Positions 45,973 through 57,899 are shown, counted from the stretch's first letter. The stretch is 64,000 nt of DNA from Megascapheus bottae (GCA_024803745.1 JANJXV010000030.1:887001-951000); one strand, 5' to 3'. Notes: generated from the sequence alone by a model not told the origin. Made by a program: numbers and translations.

Positions 45973-46435
45973 TCTCGGCTGCAGCTCTCGGTCCACGCCC
46001 GCCGTTGTCTTTTTGGCACCAGGACTTCCTTGAGCTGGAGGGAGACCCCTGAACACAATGCCACCAAATGCTCACAGCCAAGGGCTCCCCTGGGGTCCAC
46101 CTGCTGTAAGAGAAGCCAGCTCCACCGTGTCATCCACAAATGCCCCAGGACAGCTCCGTGGCCAGGCCTGCACGCTGTGCGGGGGCCGTGCTGGAGACCC
46201 GGCTGATGAGGGCTGGGAGGAGGGGGGACTGAGGTCCAGGGCGGTGGTCTATGCGTTCCCCGCACACCAGCCATTGGAACGAATGCCGTGAACATTTTAA
46301 CTGTCACACAGAGGACGCACCAACTCCCCAGTCCATGGTTCACTTTTCATGCTGCCACCTGCCTGTCCTGCCAGCCCTCTGGGAAGGATAAGTAAGCAGA
46401 CCGCATCTGAGGCCCCCCTGAAACACAACTGAAGG
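45973..46435. other. Unique DNA, no gene seen
   Basis: GC-rich, with opposing open frames of 100-138 codons. No recognised feature. Confidence 0.35.
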
Positions 46436-46516
46436 AGAGGACTGGTGGCGTGGCTCACACGGTCGAGTGCCATCTAATAATCACGGAGCACGGTGTTCAA
46501 ATCCTAGTACCGTCCC
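46436..46516 (+). mobile_element. ID-like SINE monomer
   Basis: Single tRNA-related monomer with 'ggtggcgtggctcacacggt' and 'gtgttcaaatcctagtaccg'. Confidence 0.8.
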
Positions 46517-46610
46517 AAGCAGGGTCTACTGGCACTGGGTCCTGTGACCGTCCTCGTGGCCACGGTGTGTGAGGAGGCGGGGCCGCCGTCCAGGGGCCCG
46601 TCACGCCCAC

Positions 46611-46664
46611 CTATGAGTTCAAGACCAGCCTGAGCAGCTTAGTGAGTACCTGAAAGAGCAAAAG
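46611..46664 (+). mobile_element. B1-like SINE 3' fragment
   Basis: Recognised from 'tatgagttcaagaccagcct' and 'gagcagcttagtgagtacct', the right part of a 7SL-derived element, ending in an A-rich tail. Confidence 0.7.
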
Positions 46665-46759
46665 AAGGAAAGAAAGAGGGAGGAAGGAAGGGAGAAAGAG
46701 AGAAAGAGAGGAAATAAGTGGAGAATGAGGGAGGAGGAACGGGAGAGGGACAGAAGAAA
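46665..46759. repeat. Purine-rich tract (GAAA/GGAA)
   Basis: About 95 bases almost wholly A and G, beginning at a SINE tail. Confidence 0.88.
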
Positions 46760-47300
46760 GCCAAAGGTTTAGTGCTCAAATATTAACATCAAGTGCAAAG
46801 AGAAATAAAAGGAACTATCTAAGGATAGAATCGGCCAGTTCTCTTTCCTCCTCTGACTTTGTGATGTCCACAGAGCCTTTCCTGTAAATTAAACATCTTA
46901 ATTTTGTGTGAGAAACATTCCTAGAACACAAGCAGCTCAGAAATTACAGCTGTAATTGTTCCACATTTCTGAGACTAGAAATGTTTGGACTTGCTTATAA
47001 AAATAGCAAAAAATAATAATGTAATGGCCAATGACCTCCAAAAGGAGTCAGTCCAGCAATAAATAACAGTGCTAACAGGATCTGAAAACGCTGCTCAGGA
47101 AGCTGGGCAGGAAATTACAGTCGACCGGAGGAGGTCAGCGGCCTCCCTTTCCCAGCCAGGCGGAACCAGCACCAATTCCATGCAATGCTGTCTGCTCAGG
47201 TCTCCCCGGCCCCAGACAAAATTGGAAGCAAAATAAGAAGAAAAGCAATTTACAGAGAAGGAACTTGAAGAAAGTGTTCCGTTTGCAGTGAGTACAATTC
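46760..47300. other. AT-rich unique segment, strong candidate conserved non-coding element
   Basis: About 540 bases of AT-rich single-copy-looking sequence. It includes 'gtaaattaaacatcttaatt', 'aattacagctgtaattgttc', a palindrome-like core at about 46943-46958, and 'atgtaatggccaatgacctc'. No transposon features were found. It contrasts sharply with GC-rich DNA on both sides. A long-range enhancer is a reasonable guess; nothing here shows activity. Confidence 0.35.
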
Positions 47301-47873
47301 CTTCAGCGCCACCTTCACGTGGGGTCCTGCAGCTGCTGGGCTGACGCAGCCTGGGGGAGCGGCCGCCCCGGGAGGGAGAGGGGCCAAGGACACGGCGCTC
47401 CTGGAGCCTGCCTGCTCACAGCGGCAGACGGAGCAGGAATAGAAACGCCGACCTGAGCCTTCCCCGGGGCCGCATGTTGAGGGCTTGTCCCGGCTTCCAG
47501 GGTTGGGTGGGAGGTGCTGAAGTGGAGCTGGTGACAGTAGAGAGGGGTGTGGTCACATCTTGTCTCCCAGGTAGAGGACTCACAGATAATGGCTGCTGGC
47601 TTGTGACGTGGCCCACCTGCTGGCCCACGGCCTCTCGGTGGGCCGAGCCCGTGGGCTCTACCCCACGTCATCTGGGCCCCGTGGTGGCCAGTGGAGTGGC
47701 AGTGTTGGGGGTCCCTGGGGCGGGCCCTCCCAGCTCCAAGGGGCAGAGGTGGCGGGGTGGAGGAGCCGTGTCTCTGCCCCTCTCTTCCCCGCAGCCACCA
47801 TAGGCGCAGCTGAGACTCCCTGCCGAGGTCTGCAGACCTGTGCCCCAGGGGCCCGGTCCTATGGCGCTGACAG
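47301..47873. other. Unique GC-rich DNA, no gene seen
   Basis: GC-rich with opposing open frames. No repeat or gene was recognised. Confidence 0.4.
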
Positions 47874-48006
47874 AAACCCCGCTAGCGCTCTGCCACTTGA
47901 GCCACGCACCACTCCCAGCCTTTCCTGTGTCTGTGGTACTGAGGCCTTGAACCCAGGTCTTCTGCATGCTAGGCCAGCACTCCACCACGAGGCCACATCC
48001 CCAGCC
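47874..48006 (-). mobile_element. IDL-Geo-type dimeric SINE, truncated
   Basis: Minus-strand dimer. It keeps the A-box part of the right half (complement of 'gctctgccacttgagccacg') and the whole left half (complement of 'tgtgtctgtggtactgagg' and 'cttctgcatgctaggccagc'). The 3' third of the right half is missing. Confidence 0.85.
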
Positions 48007-50153
48007 CCAAGAAGCATGTTTTGCTGTGCAAATGCCCGTGAGGGCGGAAGTGGTGTGAGGCCTCCCGGAGCCCTGGGCCCAGGGACGCTGGGGGCCTGAG
48101 TCCCACTAGCGCCTGGCACTGACTGCAGGGCTTTGTGCATCTGCAGGGAGGCAAAAGGCCCTGGCAGTCCCTCTTCCACGAGGTCAGAAAGCCATGTTGG
48201 CTGGCTGGGAATGCGTGGACATGTGTGGAGAGAGCCGGGGCCATCTGTGGTGCCCAGTAGGCCTTGGCCTCCCAGGGAAGGCGTCAGGATGGGGTGGGGC
48301 GGGCACAGAGCCGTCAGCGCTCTGGAAAGTGTCATTCATAAAATTGAAATCACCCAGCATGCAGAGCGCTAACCAAGCGGCAGGGGCAGGTTCTGTGAGG
48401 CCACGGAGGGGCTCCATTCACTCCACACTCGTCGGGCTGGGCGCCCGTGGCCTGTGGTTGGTGTGGACGCGGGCCAGGGAGCAGAGCCAGTGCTTCTGAA
48501 ACACGCAGACGCCCCATGGTCACGGGTGACGATGGCACACGTTTCTAACCCACGGCTCCGTCGTTCTTCAGACCAGTACATGGTGTCGTCTCAGCCGGGG
48601 GCCGGTGTCGTGGAGCTGGCCTCGGGAAGCGGGGAGGGCGCCAGGACCCCGGGGCCACAGAGCAAGGCACAGGGAGGCCAGCGCCAGGGTGGGGGTGGGC
48701 GTGGGTGGCAGGGGGGCAGCAGGGCTGAGAGCCCAGCCAGGAAGCAGGTCGGGCCGCAGCGTGTGAGAGGCGCAGGAACACGTGTGGGAGAACCCTGCCC
48801 CGAGCCCCGGCCCCGAGCCCCGCTGTGTGTCCTTCCTGGTACAAGCTGCCCTGGCCTTGGTGAGATCATTTTGAGGAGAGGTGACCCAGATGGAGGTGGA
48901 AGGGCGGCGGTCGGGGGCCGGAGCCCAGGGGTCTCCAGCAATTCCTGGGCTCGTGTGCCAAGCCCAGGCTGCCGGGACCTTCACTCTGGCGTGAAGGCCA
49001 CTTCCTTGCGTGCCCATCCGGGTCCTCAGAGGACCCTGCCCGTCTCCAGCCCCAGTGATGGCCTCGAGGCAGGAAAGGACGTGGAGGGGAAGGGTGGACG
49101 TGACACTGGCTTGGCAGGCCACCCCTGAGGCTCTGGCCTGCATTTCACCACTGGGACAGAAGCCGGGGTGCCTGGCATCGCCCCCCTTCCCCCCACTGCA
49201 GCTGGCGCTGGCTTCCCGGGCCTCCCCTGGGCTTTGGATGCCACATGGTGAGGGGTGGAGCTCTGGCCTGGGGCTTCCTGCCCAGTCCATGCACAGGCCT
49301 GCTGTGGCCCCAAGTGACACCAGGATTCTGCTGTGCCCTCCCTGCGGTGTGAAATCGGCCCGTCTGAGCCCGGGAAGGATGGCACTGCTGTGAGAACTGG
49401 AGCAGTGAGACATGGGACCGGCGGGGCCCGGCCTGCAGCCCGCGCACCACGACTGGTCTTCCTGTGACCAAGCTGGCCCTGCACTCATCCCCCCCCTTCT
49501 TCACTGCCTAGGCAGGCTGGCGTCCATTTCCTTGGCCTCCTCACCCTCGCCCTCGCTCAGCCCGGGCTGGGACTCCCTCCTCCAGGACCACAACCAGCAA
49601 GGTCGCCATTCTTGCCAGGAGTGTGGACGTTAATCCTGGAGGCTGGCCAGTGCGGCACGGCCACACCTGGGAGTGTCGAGGCTGCGGCACACCCAGTCCC
49701 GTCCACCCCAGGAGCCCTGCTGGCCTGACCCTTGACTCGCAGTGGTACGGTGGGTCTGGCTGAGGTGACGCTCTGGGCCACGAGTTCCAGTAGAGGAGGC
49801 CATGGCTCTGCTTCCGTGAAGCCCCAGGCCCTTTGCCCGAATGCTTCATGGATCAAAGCTGGGTAGGAAACTGAACGGAGCCACAGCCTGAGTCATTCTC
49901 AACACACAGTGCTCACTCCAGTTTCCCCGAACTTCTGCTTCAGGCCACAATGTCTCAATAATTCAGGCTTTTGGTTGAAAAGCGAATACTTCCGGGCGGG
50001 AGGCACAGGGTCTTTATTATATATATGTAAATTTTCAGCAGCCGGTGCCGTGGCAGGAAAGTTAATGGGGGTGTGGGTGGGATCTGGGTCTGGGAGGGGG
50101 TGGCGTGAGGAAGGGGGGGCTCAGCGGAGTGGATCATGGGAATGTGCTCTGCA
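48007..50153. other. Unique GC-rich DNA with CpG-dense part, no gene seen
   Basis: About 2.1 kb. CpG steps are frequent at 48580-48960, with 'cccgagccccggccccgagc' near 48800. A 306-codon minus-strand frame (48568-49488) and 224-codon plus-strand frame (48454-49128) overlap each other and lack recognisable domains; I take both as chance frames. Positions 49960-50045 are AT-leaning. Confidence 0.4.
48580..48960. other. CpG-dense stretch, possible weak CpG island
   Basis: About 380 bases of GC-rich DNA with frequent CpG. It could mark a promoter, but no adjacent first exon was recognised. A formal observed/expected CpG calculation was not made. Confidence 0.25.
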
Positions 50154-50154
50154 C

Positions 50155-50165
50155 GGGGGGGGGGG
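50155..50165. repeat. Poly-G tract, 11 bases
   Basis: An uninterrupted run of 11 G. Confidence 0.85.
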
Positions 50166-50271
50166 TTCATGCATGGGTCTCAGGGCACCACCCCCTGTCC
50201 AGGACAGATTAATGTCTATGACACGGGGCTCACATTCCCTCCAAGGAGTGACAGAGCGTCCTCAGGGCCGC

Positions 50272-50355
50272 CCTCCCCCCACGGGCACACCCCCCACGGG
50301 CTTCCCCCCACGAGTATACCCCCCATATCCCCCACGGCATCCCCCCCACGGGCAG
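50272..50355. repeat. Imperfect C-run/ACGGG repeat
   Basis: Five degenerate copies of 'ccccccacgggca' spaced 14-22 bases apart. The complement is G-rich and quadruplex-prone. Confidence 0.85.
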
Positions 50356-51382
50356 CAAGGGCTCGGGTAGCAAGTCAGTGGTCTTTCTGCCCCCTGTGAT
50401 CTCAGAACCCCATGCTGCTTGCACGCCACCGCCACCACGACACAAAAGCCTGGCTGCATGCCAGAGAAACTGTTCCTGGAAATTTGAATTTCAGACAACT
50501 TTGAAGTGTTGTGAGCGGTTGATCTCCCTGGGTGTGAGCCACCCACCACGGGCTGGACTGACCCTGCCAGCCTGGTACAGTCCCAGCTTCTAGAGAGGAA
50601 AACGGAATTCACCTCGGTTACAATAATCTGCACTGGTGATTGTTTCCTGACATCTATTTAGGAAGTTCTCCCCCCCCCCCCCCCGAAAAAGAATTTGGCA
50701 ATCGGTAGTTTATAGGTACAAAGATGGCGCTGAAAGGCACGGTGTGTGCGGGGGTGTGTGTACACACGGGGCCTTCACGGGCTCCAGGACACAGGACTCC
50801 CGGGCGTGCGCTCTCGTTCCTGCCTGTGGGTAAAGGGCTGGCATGGGCAGTTAATGGCTTCTGAGATCTAGCCTCCAGAGGCGTTCCGATTTCCCCTCTG
50901 GGCTGTGAGACCTTGAGGATCCTGCTGCTGAAAACGTGTGTACATTTTCTTTCATCTGTGTGGCTCGGCGCGCCGGCCTTGTGGGGGCGTCAGGCAAGCT
51001 GTGCCAGCCTGGCGGTCAGTCAGTCCGCAGACTTCTCCACTCGAGGGGGCGGCTGCAGGGGAAGGAGCCGTTTATTCCCCCCTCCAAGGCCTGAAAGCCA
51101 AGTATGGGCACCCGTAGTGTCTCAGAGATGCCAGTCACACACTTCCTTCAGGGACACGTCAGGTCCACAGGGACTTGCTGAGAAAACCCAATTGATTTTC
51201 CCTGGTGAGGAAGCCCTGGCGTGCCAGTGCCCTCTCCCATCTGTCACCCAGGGGCTGCCAGCCGCCTGGCCGGTCTGGAACTCACCTCTGGTCTAGAGCA
51301 GAGGGCAGCCATGTTCCTTCACTCAAAGCTGTTGAGTCGTTTCATTGCCAAATGAAATGTTTAGGGGGGCTTTTGCCAGCAA
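50356..51382. other. Unique DNA, no gene seen
   Basis: Includes a C15 run at 50670-50684. Otherwise mixed-composition sequence without recognised repeat or gene. Confidence 0.4.
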
Positions 51383-52570
51383 GGCCTGCGGATCTCAGGA
51401 GTCAGGAGCGCAGGGGTGAGGCTGTGTGTGTGTGGATCTCAGGAGAGCAGGGGTGAGACTGTGTGTGTGTGTATCTCAGGAGTCAGGAGAGCAGGGGTGA
51501 GGCTGTGTGTGTGTGTATCTCAGGAGTCAGGAGAGCAGGGGTGAGGCTGTGTGTGTGTGTGTATCTCAGGAGTCAGGAGAGCATGGGTTAGGCTGTGTAT
51601 GTGTGGATCTCAGGAGTCAGGAGAGCAGGGGTGAGGCTGTGTGTATCTCAGGAATCAGGAGAGCAGGGGTGAGGCTGTGTGTGTGTGGATCTCAGGAGTC
51701 AGGAGAGCAGGGGTGAGGCTGTGTGTGTGGATCTCAGGAGTCAGGAGAGCAGGGGTGAGGCTGTGTGTATAGATCTCAGGAGTCAGGAGAGCAGGGGTGA
51801 GGCTGTGTGTGTGTATCTCAGGAGTCAGGAGAGCAGGGGTGAGGCTGTGTGTATAGATCTCAGGAGTCAGGAGAGCAGGGGTGAGGCTGTGTGTGTGTGG
51901 ATCTCAGGAGAGCAGGGGTGAGGCTGTGTGTGTATCTCAGGAGTCAGGAGAGCAGGGGTGAGGCTGTGTGTGTGTATCTCAGGAGTCAGGAGAGCAGGGT
52001 TGAGGCTGTGTGTGTGTGGATCTCAGGAGAGCAGGGGTGAGGCTGTGTGTGTGGATCTCAGGAGTCAGGAGAGCAGGGGTGAGGCTGTATGTGTGTGTAT
52101 CTCAGGAATCAGGAGAGCAGAGGTTAGGCTGTGTGTGTGTGTATCTCAGGAGTCAGGAGAGCAGGGTTGAGGCTGTGTGTGTGGATCTCAGGAGTCAGGA
52201 GAGCAGGGGTGAGGCTGTGTATGTGTGGATCTCAGGAGTCAGGAGAGCAGGGGTGAGGCTGTGTGTGTGTGTGTATCTCAGGAGAGCAGGGGTGAGGCTG
52301 TGTGTGTGTGTGTATCTCAGGAGTCAGGAGAGCAGGGTTGAGGCTGTGTGTGTGGATCTCAGGAGTCAGGAGAGCAGGGGTGAGGCTGTGTGTGTGTGTA
52401 TCTCAGGAGAGCAAGGGTGAGGCTGTGTGTGTATCTCAGGAGTCAGGAGCACAGGGGTGAAGCTGTATGTGTGTGGATCTCAGGAGTGCAGGGGTGAAGC
52501 TGTGTGTGTGTGGATCTCAGTGCAGGGGTGAGGCTGTGTGTTTGGGTCTCAGGGGAGCAGGGGTGAAGCT
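51383..52570. repeat. About 1.2-kb minisatellite, about 29 copies, with nested TG tracts
   Basis: Units of 33-47 bases (most 42-44) read 'atctcaggagtcaggagagc', 'aggggtgaggctg', then a TG run of 4-16 bases. Two length classes exist: one has 'agtcagg', the other lacks it ('atctcaggagagc'). The TG run varies from copy to copy, so a microsatellite is nested in each minisatellite unit. Copies degrade at the right edge (52440-52570). Repetitive open frames of 70-136 codons are by-products. Confidence 0.97.
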
Positions 52571-54836
52571 TGGTGTGAAGGCCTTCACACTGTGTCTGCC
52601 TCCTGTGCTCTGACTACCCCGACGGCCCCAGGCCCCTGAAGGACTCCTGAGATTCGCTGTCACATACCAGTCTCGCTGTGCCTTTCTCTGCTGTGATGTC
52701 CAGGGTCACCTTGGATTGGGTGGGTCAGCAGCTGTGACCCACACCCACCCAGCGATGGAGACCAGGCAGACCATGACCAGGCCATGATGCCAGAGGGCCA
52801 GCCCTGCCCCGCTGTGGCTTCTTCCCCACATAACACAGAGCTTGTAGGGCCTTAACCCTCCCCCCACCCCCCCACCAGCTCCTTCTCCCTGGGGACCAGC
52901 TCCGCCTCCCCGGGAACCAGTGCCTTTCTTGTTCTACTAGTGTCTTGATGGGTGCGTCGCGGCCGGTGGCAGGATGGAGTCAGCGTGGTCGAGCGCTGGC
53001 CGTCCTCCGGGCTTCGTCTGGTGAACGTGTGTGGTTATCACGTTCCTCTTGCTTCTTTGCCCACTGGCCCCATGCCTCCTTCCTCGATTGCCTCCTCAGC
53101 TGTCCACACACCCCGCTGTGGCACACGTGACTAGGGGACCCACAAAAGGCCTCCGTGTGGGATTTTGGTGGCTGGCTCAGAGCTCAGGCGGGGGGGGGCT
53201 GCCAGGCTGGAGCCAGACAGATGTTCAGGAAGGCTGGACCCTCGCCAGCCTCTGCTGCCAACACCAGGCCAGCGGCAGAAGGGCCGAGAGGGGGATGGCA
53301 GCGCGGTGGGAAAGCCAGCCTGCATCAGCCCGGTGCCACCTGCGTGCCGCCTGAGGAGTCCAGAAGCGGCCGACCGAGGGCTGACCATGGGTCCCATCTT
53401 CCCCCCAGGCTGGCCGCCTGGGGCTGCTCCTGTGTAGCCCCATCACTGCCCGGGAGCTGGGTCCTGAGGACACCAGCTCAGGACCAACTGCACGTGTGGC
53501 ACGTGATGGGGAGGGAGGGGGGAGGAAAGAGCAAGGGGCGGTGGACTCTGCAAGCTGGGTTCACACTCTGTCATCTGCGAGCACAGTAAAGGTGTGTGGG
53601 GGGCGCTGGCGGGCGTGCAGAGCGGGTTTCCTGTTCACCTCAGCATCCCCTCTCTCGCCTTGCCCACCTCTGACACCCTGGCTTCGGGTCCCGTTCTGTG
53701 CCCTTCCAGATCCCAGCACTCTCAGCTGGACACAGCTTCTCCTGCTGTTTCTGCCTCTTGGTCTCCAGGGCCGGAGGCGTCTGAAGGGAAGGCCCTGTGC
53801 TCCCTCTCCTCCAGCACAGCAGGAATCTTGTTTGAGTAGGAGCCCAGGTCTGCTGGAAGGTGGCAGGGCAGCGCTCCGTGAGTCGTGTCCAGACACATGA
53901 GTCCTTCTGACGTTGAAGAGCAGCTCCGAGCCTCTCCCGGCAAGGGCACTCGGGGACCCACGTCTCTGTGCCAACAGGGCCGGGCTCTGGTCCAGGTTCA
54001 TCACCGTTCGGGTCCCATGTTGAAAGTTCAGGCCTCGGATGCCTTGTCTTTACTCTGGATTCCCCAACAAGGAGACTTCTTAGAAACTAACCCCAAAAAA
54101 GGCACCAGGAAAGTCACCAAACTGTGTGGTTGCTGCCAAAACAATCACAATTAGACATGACCTGGGGGCTGACCAGGGGCAAAGCCCAGGGACCTTAGAA
54201 GACACCCAGTGTCGCTGGTTCTGCTGTGAGAGGCTGCTGCCCTGGGGTGCCATCCCTACGACGAGTTATTGCATTTTAGATAAAACACATTGCGGGGACC
54301 TGATTAGTCATAAAACTTGCAGAGCAATACAATAAGCTTTTTTCATTTACTTGCAGATGCTAACATGCTGGGATGTGTGACAATTTATCTCCGACTCACA
54401 CACTCTTCAGTTAGCAAAACAGGAACAAGGACTGCAACTGGCCCCTGGAGACCCCTTTAGCAGAAGCTGTGGGTGGAAGCCCCTCCAGAGACAGCAGGCA
54501 GGGGTCTGGCGGCCACTGTGTCAGCTCTGGGTCAGAACTGTTACACGTGGTCTGCCCGTTCCTGCCTGCGTGCTTCCTGAAGGCAGAACTCTTCCTGGAG
54601 GGGACCACGTCTGTCTCTGCCGGCCCGGGCCAGGCGGCCCACCTCCTGTGGGGTCCTCCTGTGGTCCAGAGGCCCAGGCCTGGTGGGCTGTGGCGGGGAT
54701 GGGGCAGCGGGGGGCAGGATGAGGCAGAGCCTGGCTCCAGGCCGGGACTTTCATCTTGGCTACTGGGACGTGTTGAGTCCTGGGAGGTTCTGGCACCCGG
54801 CTCCTGTGGGGTGTGTGTACACGCGTGTGTGTGCAT
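52571..54836. other. Unique DNA, no gene seen
   Basis: About 2.3 kb, mostly GC-rich with a C-rich patch at 52858-52878 and a G9 run near 53191. Positions 54260-54420 are AT-leaning. No gene or repeat family was recognised. Confidence 0.4.
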
Positions 54837-54914
54837 GCTGGTAGTGGGACTCGACCCAGGACTTCACTCTCACTTGGCTTTTTCGTTCAAGGCTGGCACT
54901 CTACAACCTGAGGC
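54837..54914 (-). mobile_element. SINE tail fragment
   Basis: Minus-strand tRNA-related piece (complement of 'tgggactcgacccaggactt' and 'ggcactctacaacctgagg'). It stops exactly where the next tandem array begins. Confidence 0.7.
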
Positions 54915-55158
54915 ATACCTATACCCCTCCCTCCCTCTCTTCCTCCATACCTGTACCCCTCCCTCCCTCTCTTCCTCCATACCTGTACCCCTCCCTCCCT
55001 CTCTTCCTCCATACCTGTACCCCTCCCTCCCTCTCTTCCTCCATACCTGTACCCCTCCCTCCCTCTCTTCCTCCATACCTGTACCCCTCCCTCCCTCTCT
55101 TCCTCCATACCTGTACCCCTCCCTCCCTCACTCTCTTCCTCCATACCTGTACCCCTCC
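54915..55158. repeat. 32-bp polypyrimidine minisatellite, about 8 copies
   Basis: Copies of 'atacctgtacccctccctcc' plus 'ctctcttcctcc' start at 54915, 54947, 54979, 55011, 55043, 55075, 55107 and 55143. The first has 'ctata' for 'ctgta', and a 4-base insertion precedes the last. Apart from 'atacctgta' the unit is all C and T. The first copy merges with the SINE fragment to the left. Confidence 0.96.
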
Positions 55159-55350
55159 CCTGGCCCTGGTCCCCGGCAAGCTCACACATGAGGGAAGAGC
55201 AAGTCCCTGATGCATGGGCAAAGAAAACCAGCCTCAGAAACACCCTGCCATGCCAGACTCATTCAGAGATAGAAAACTTAATTTCCAACCAGCAGGCAAC
55301 TCACCATCACCTTTGATTAAGATAAAAATTTGGGGGTCAAAAGTAAGAGA
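55159..55350. other. Short unique segment
   Basis: AT-leaning at the right ('tttgattaagataaaaattt'). No feature was recognised. Confidence 0.35.
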
Positions 55351-55518
55351 AGCTGGGTGCCAATGGCTCAGGCCTGTAATCCTAGCTACTAAGGAGGCAG
55401 AGATCAAAGGACAGCAGTTCAAAGCCAGCCTGGGCAGGGAAGTCCATGAGACTTCTCTCCAGTGAACCACAAAAAGCTGGGAGCGGAGCTGTGGCTCACG
55501 TGGTAGAGCGCCAGGTTT
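55351..55518 (+). mobile_element. Composite SINE, 3' truncated
   Basis: Well-kept head 'agctgggtgccaatggctca', 'cctgtaatcctagctactaa', 'ttcaaagccagcctgggcag', linker, and first part of the Geo-type tail 'gctgtggctcacgtggtaga'. It stops after the A-box region, without a B box. Confidence 0.9.
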
Positions 55519-57090
55519 GGGGGAGCAGAGCTACTGGTCTTGGAGGCGAGGTTAGTCCATGGCAGCTGGTAGCTGGGGTTGGGGAAGGGCTCTGGGCAGC
55601 AGCTCCTTCAGCGGGGCCACCTTGGCCCCTCCCTTGAGGCGGGAATAAGGGAGCACTGTGACCCCTGCATTAGGCCTCTGAGCAAAGCTGCATCTGAGCC
55701 AGCAGGGCCCGGCTCACACAGCCCAAAACAACCCCCAAACCTAACAGAGTCCAGGGGGCTGGGCTGACGGGACGAGGATGCACCGAGGACAGTGGCTCCC
55801 CTTGCCCAGCGCGTCTGCACAGTGGGAAACTTTCTGGAAAGAGGCTCCAGTGACCAGGTCTTAGGTCCTGACTGTGATTGTGAACTTTCTTTGCTAGATG
55901 GCGACGCAGATACCATCACCCCCTGGCTAGATGATACATCATTTGGTTCTTCTAAGTTGAAAGGAAGATGTAATTTAAAACGTCCTTTTGTACAAAGATA
56001 GATGGGGTTTTCTATAATCAGTTACTAAAATAAACCATATTACTTAGTGAATGTCGACAGAGGAGACAACCTAACAGATGTCTAAGGCAGGCAGGGGAGC
56101 TGAAAACGTCCTGAACACAGGAATGCTTTAAAAAACATGCACGGATTTGGGAGGGAGGGAGGGGTGAGGCACCGCGTTTATGTTGTAAATGATGAATTAA
56201 GTGTTTGCTCTTCTACATAATCTGGAAACTTAGGTCCTGCACATCTGTTCACTTCAGTCCCAGCGTGGAAAAGGTGAGTGGCTGTATGGTTTTGCACTAG
56301 AAAGGATGTGAGAATCCTAAGTTTGAAGAAGGGGAGGAGTCCCAGGTATAGCCAGACTGTCTCCGGGGTATAAGCAGGGGCTCTGCTCCTCCATGGGCCA
56401 GGCACCCCTCCCCCGCCTGCTTCCCCTCACTGCATGGGCTGCAGGTGAGCGAGCTCCAGTCCCAGAGCCAGGAGAGGGGCGGACTTTGAACAGCAACTAC
56501 TTAGTGCTAATAGAAATGTTTTATAAGAGAGAAAAACAGGAGTGGGCAGGACTGGAGTCCGCTTTGCACAAAGCCCAAGCCCCCCCCCCCCCCTCAGGTG
56601 AAGGCAGAGCTGCCAGGAGGCCGGAAGATGAGGGCTGACCTCAGAGGTGGAGGAGGGGCCCAGGGCAGGCAGGGCCCGCAGGACAGCAGCCTGCGGACGA
56701 AGGGCCAGGTGGACCAGGGCGTCAGAAACGCGCTAGAAGTGAATTAAATCCCTGCAGGACGGCGGCAGATGGAGGGGTGGACTCACGCCTTCCTGAGTCA
56801 TCACGATCACCAAGCATGTCTGACTTTCTTCAGCTTTCTAAAGGAGAATATGGTTTAGAATCCCGCCGCACCCAGAGAGGTGTTTCAGATCCATTCAAGG
56901 AAAAGAACTGTGTTCTGCTTATCCTCAAAAACCACCACCACTGCAGAAGAGCCGAGGGACCAGCTTCATGTGAACAAACCCTGAGTGACCGCACAGGTGA
57001 GAACTCTGTCCAGCTTCCCACAGCCCAGCCTGCCACAGCCACACCACAGCCCAGCCCAGCCCACACCAGCCTGACGTGGCCGGGGGTTTC
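55519..57090. other. Unique DNA, no gene seen
   Basis: An AT-leaning segment lies at 55950-56060 and 56170-56240. A C14 run lies at 56580-56593. The rest is mixed. No gene or repeat family was recognised. Confidence 0.4.
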
Positions 57091-57360
57091 CAGCCCCAGG
57101 AAATCCCATTAGGCAGTGAAAATGAGATTACAGTATTTTCACTTCTTGGCAATATGCAAATGGCTCCATTTCGCTACTAACTATGTTATTGAATTCTGAG
57201 AAATTCCCTTCCTAAGATGGAATATTTTTGTGACAATGCTGTCAGCCACACCAGATTGCTTTTCTATTTTGGTTAAGCTTTTATCTGAGTCTACTGTATG
57301 TCATTTCCTCCCAGATCCCGAATGATTGCTTTCATGTAATTTTTGGTAAGCCAGGGATCA
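57091..57360. other. AT-rich unique segment with octamer motif, candidate enhancer
   Basis: About 270 bases, AT-rich and single-copy in appearance. An exact POU octamer ATGCAAAT lies at 57154-57161 in 'ggcaatatgcaaatggctcc'. Nearby are 'actatgttattgaattctg' and 'ggaatatttttgtgacaatg'. GC-rich DNA flanks both sides. Octamers also occur by chance (about once per 32 kb per motif on either strand). Confidence 0.35.
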
Positions 57361-57899
57361 TGGCACGCTTGGGACTGTGGGAAATGTGTTAACCTTCTTA
57401 TTCTTCCACATCCACACGCGTGATGCACCATGACTCTCATGGGGAGTTTGCATCTAAGCTGACATCTTGGAGAGCGCAATGCCCCTCGTAAGCCCAGCCA
57501 GCGCTCCAGCTCCAGCCCCTGCACCCCAGCCATGCCTCCAGAAGGTTCTGTAGAATAGAGGGAAGCTTGGAGCGGCCTCTCCCGATCACCTGCAGCAGGG
57601 CCCACAGCTTCTGGCTTCTCCATGCCAGGGCAGCTACCTCCCAGGCTCAAAGAGCAACATCGGGACCAGAGGTGTTCATGCCCTTCCATGGGCTCAGGTT
57701 CAGAGATGGGGTGCTGGGGCTGCGGGTTGCAGGGCGGGGCCGGAGTGGTGGGGACGCCTGCTTGCTGCAGCGGGAGGCACACAGGGACAGGCTGTGCAGC
57801 CAGAGCAGAGCAAAGACCCGGCTTCTGGGAGACAGATGCTTTTCTTGTCTGTTCTGATCTGCACTTGGTTCAGTTCCCATCTGGCACCTTTTTCAGAGG
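57361..57899. other. Unique GC-leaning DNA, no gene seen
   Basis: Overlapping opposing frames, the longest 163 codons on the minus strand (57291-57782), without domain-like sequence. Confidence 0.4.

Noticed and set aside
48454..49488. Long opposing frames (224 codons plus, 306 codons minus)
   Set aside because: GC-rich DNA has few stop codons. The frames overlap each other, have low-complexity Pro/Gly/Ser/Ala/Arg-rich content, and show no conserved domain.
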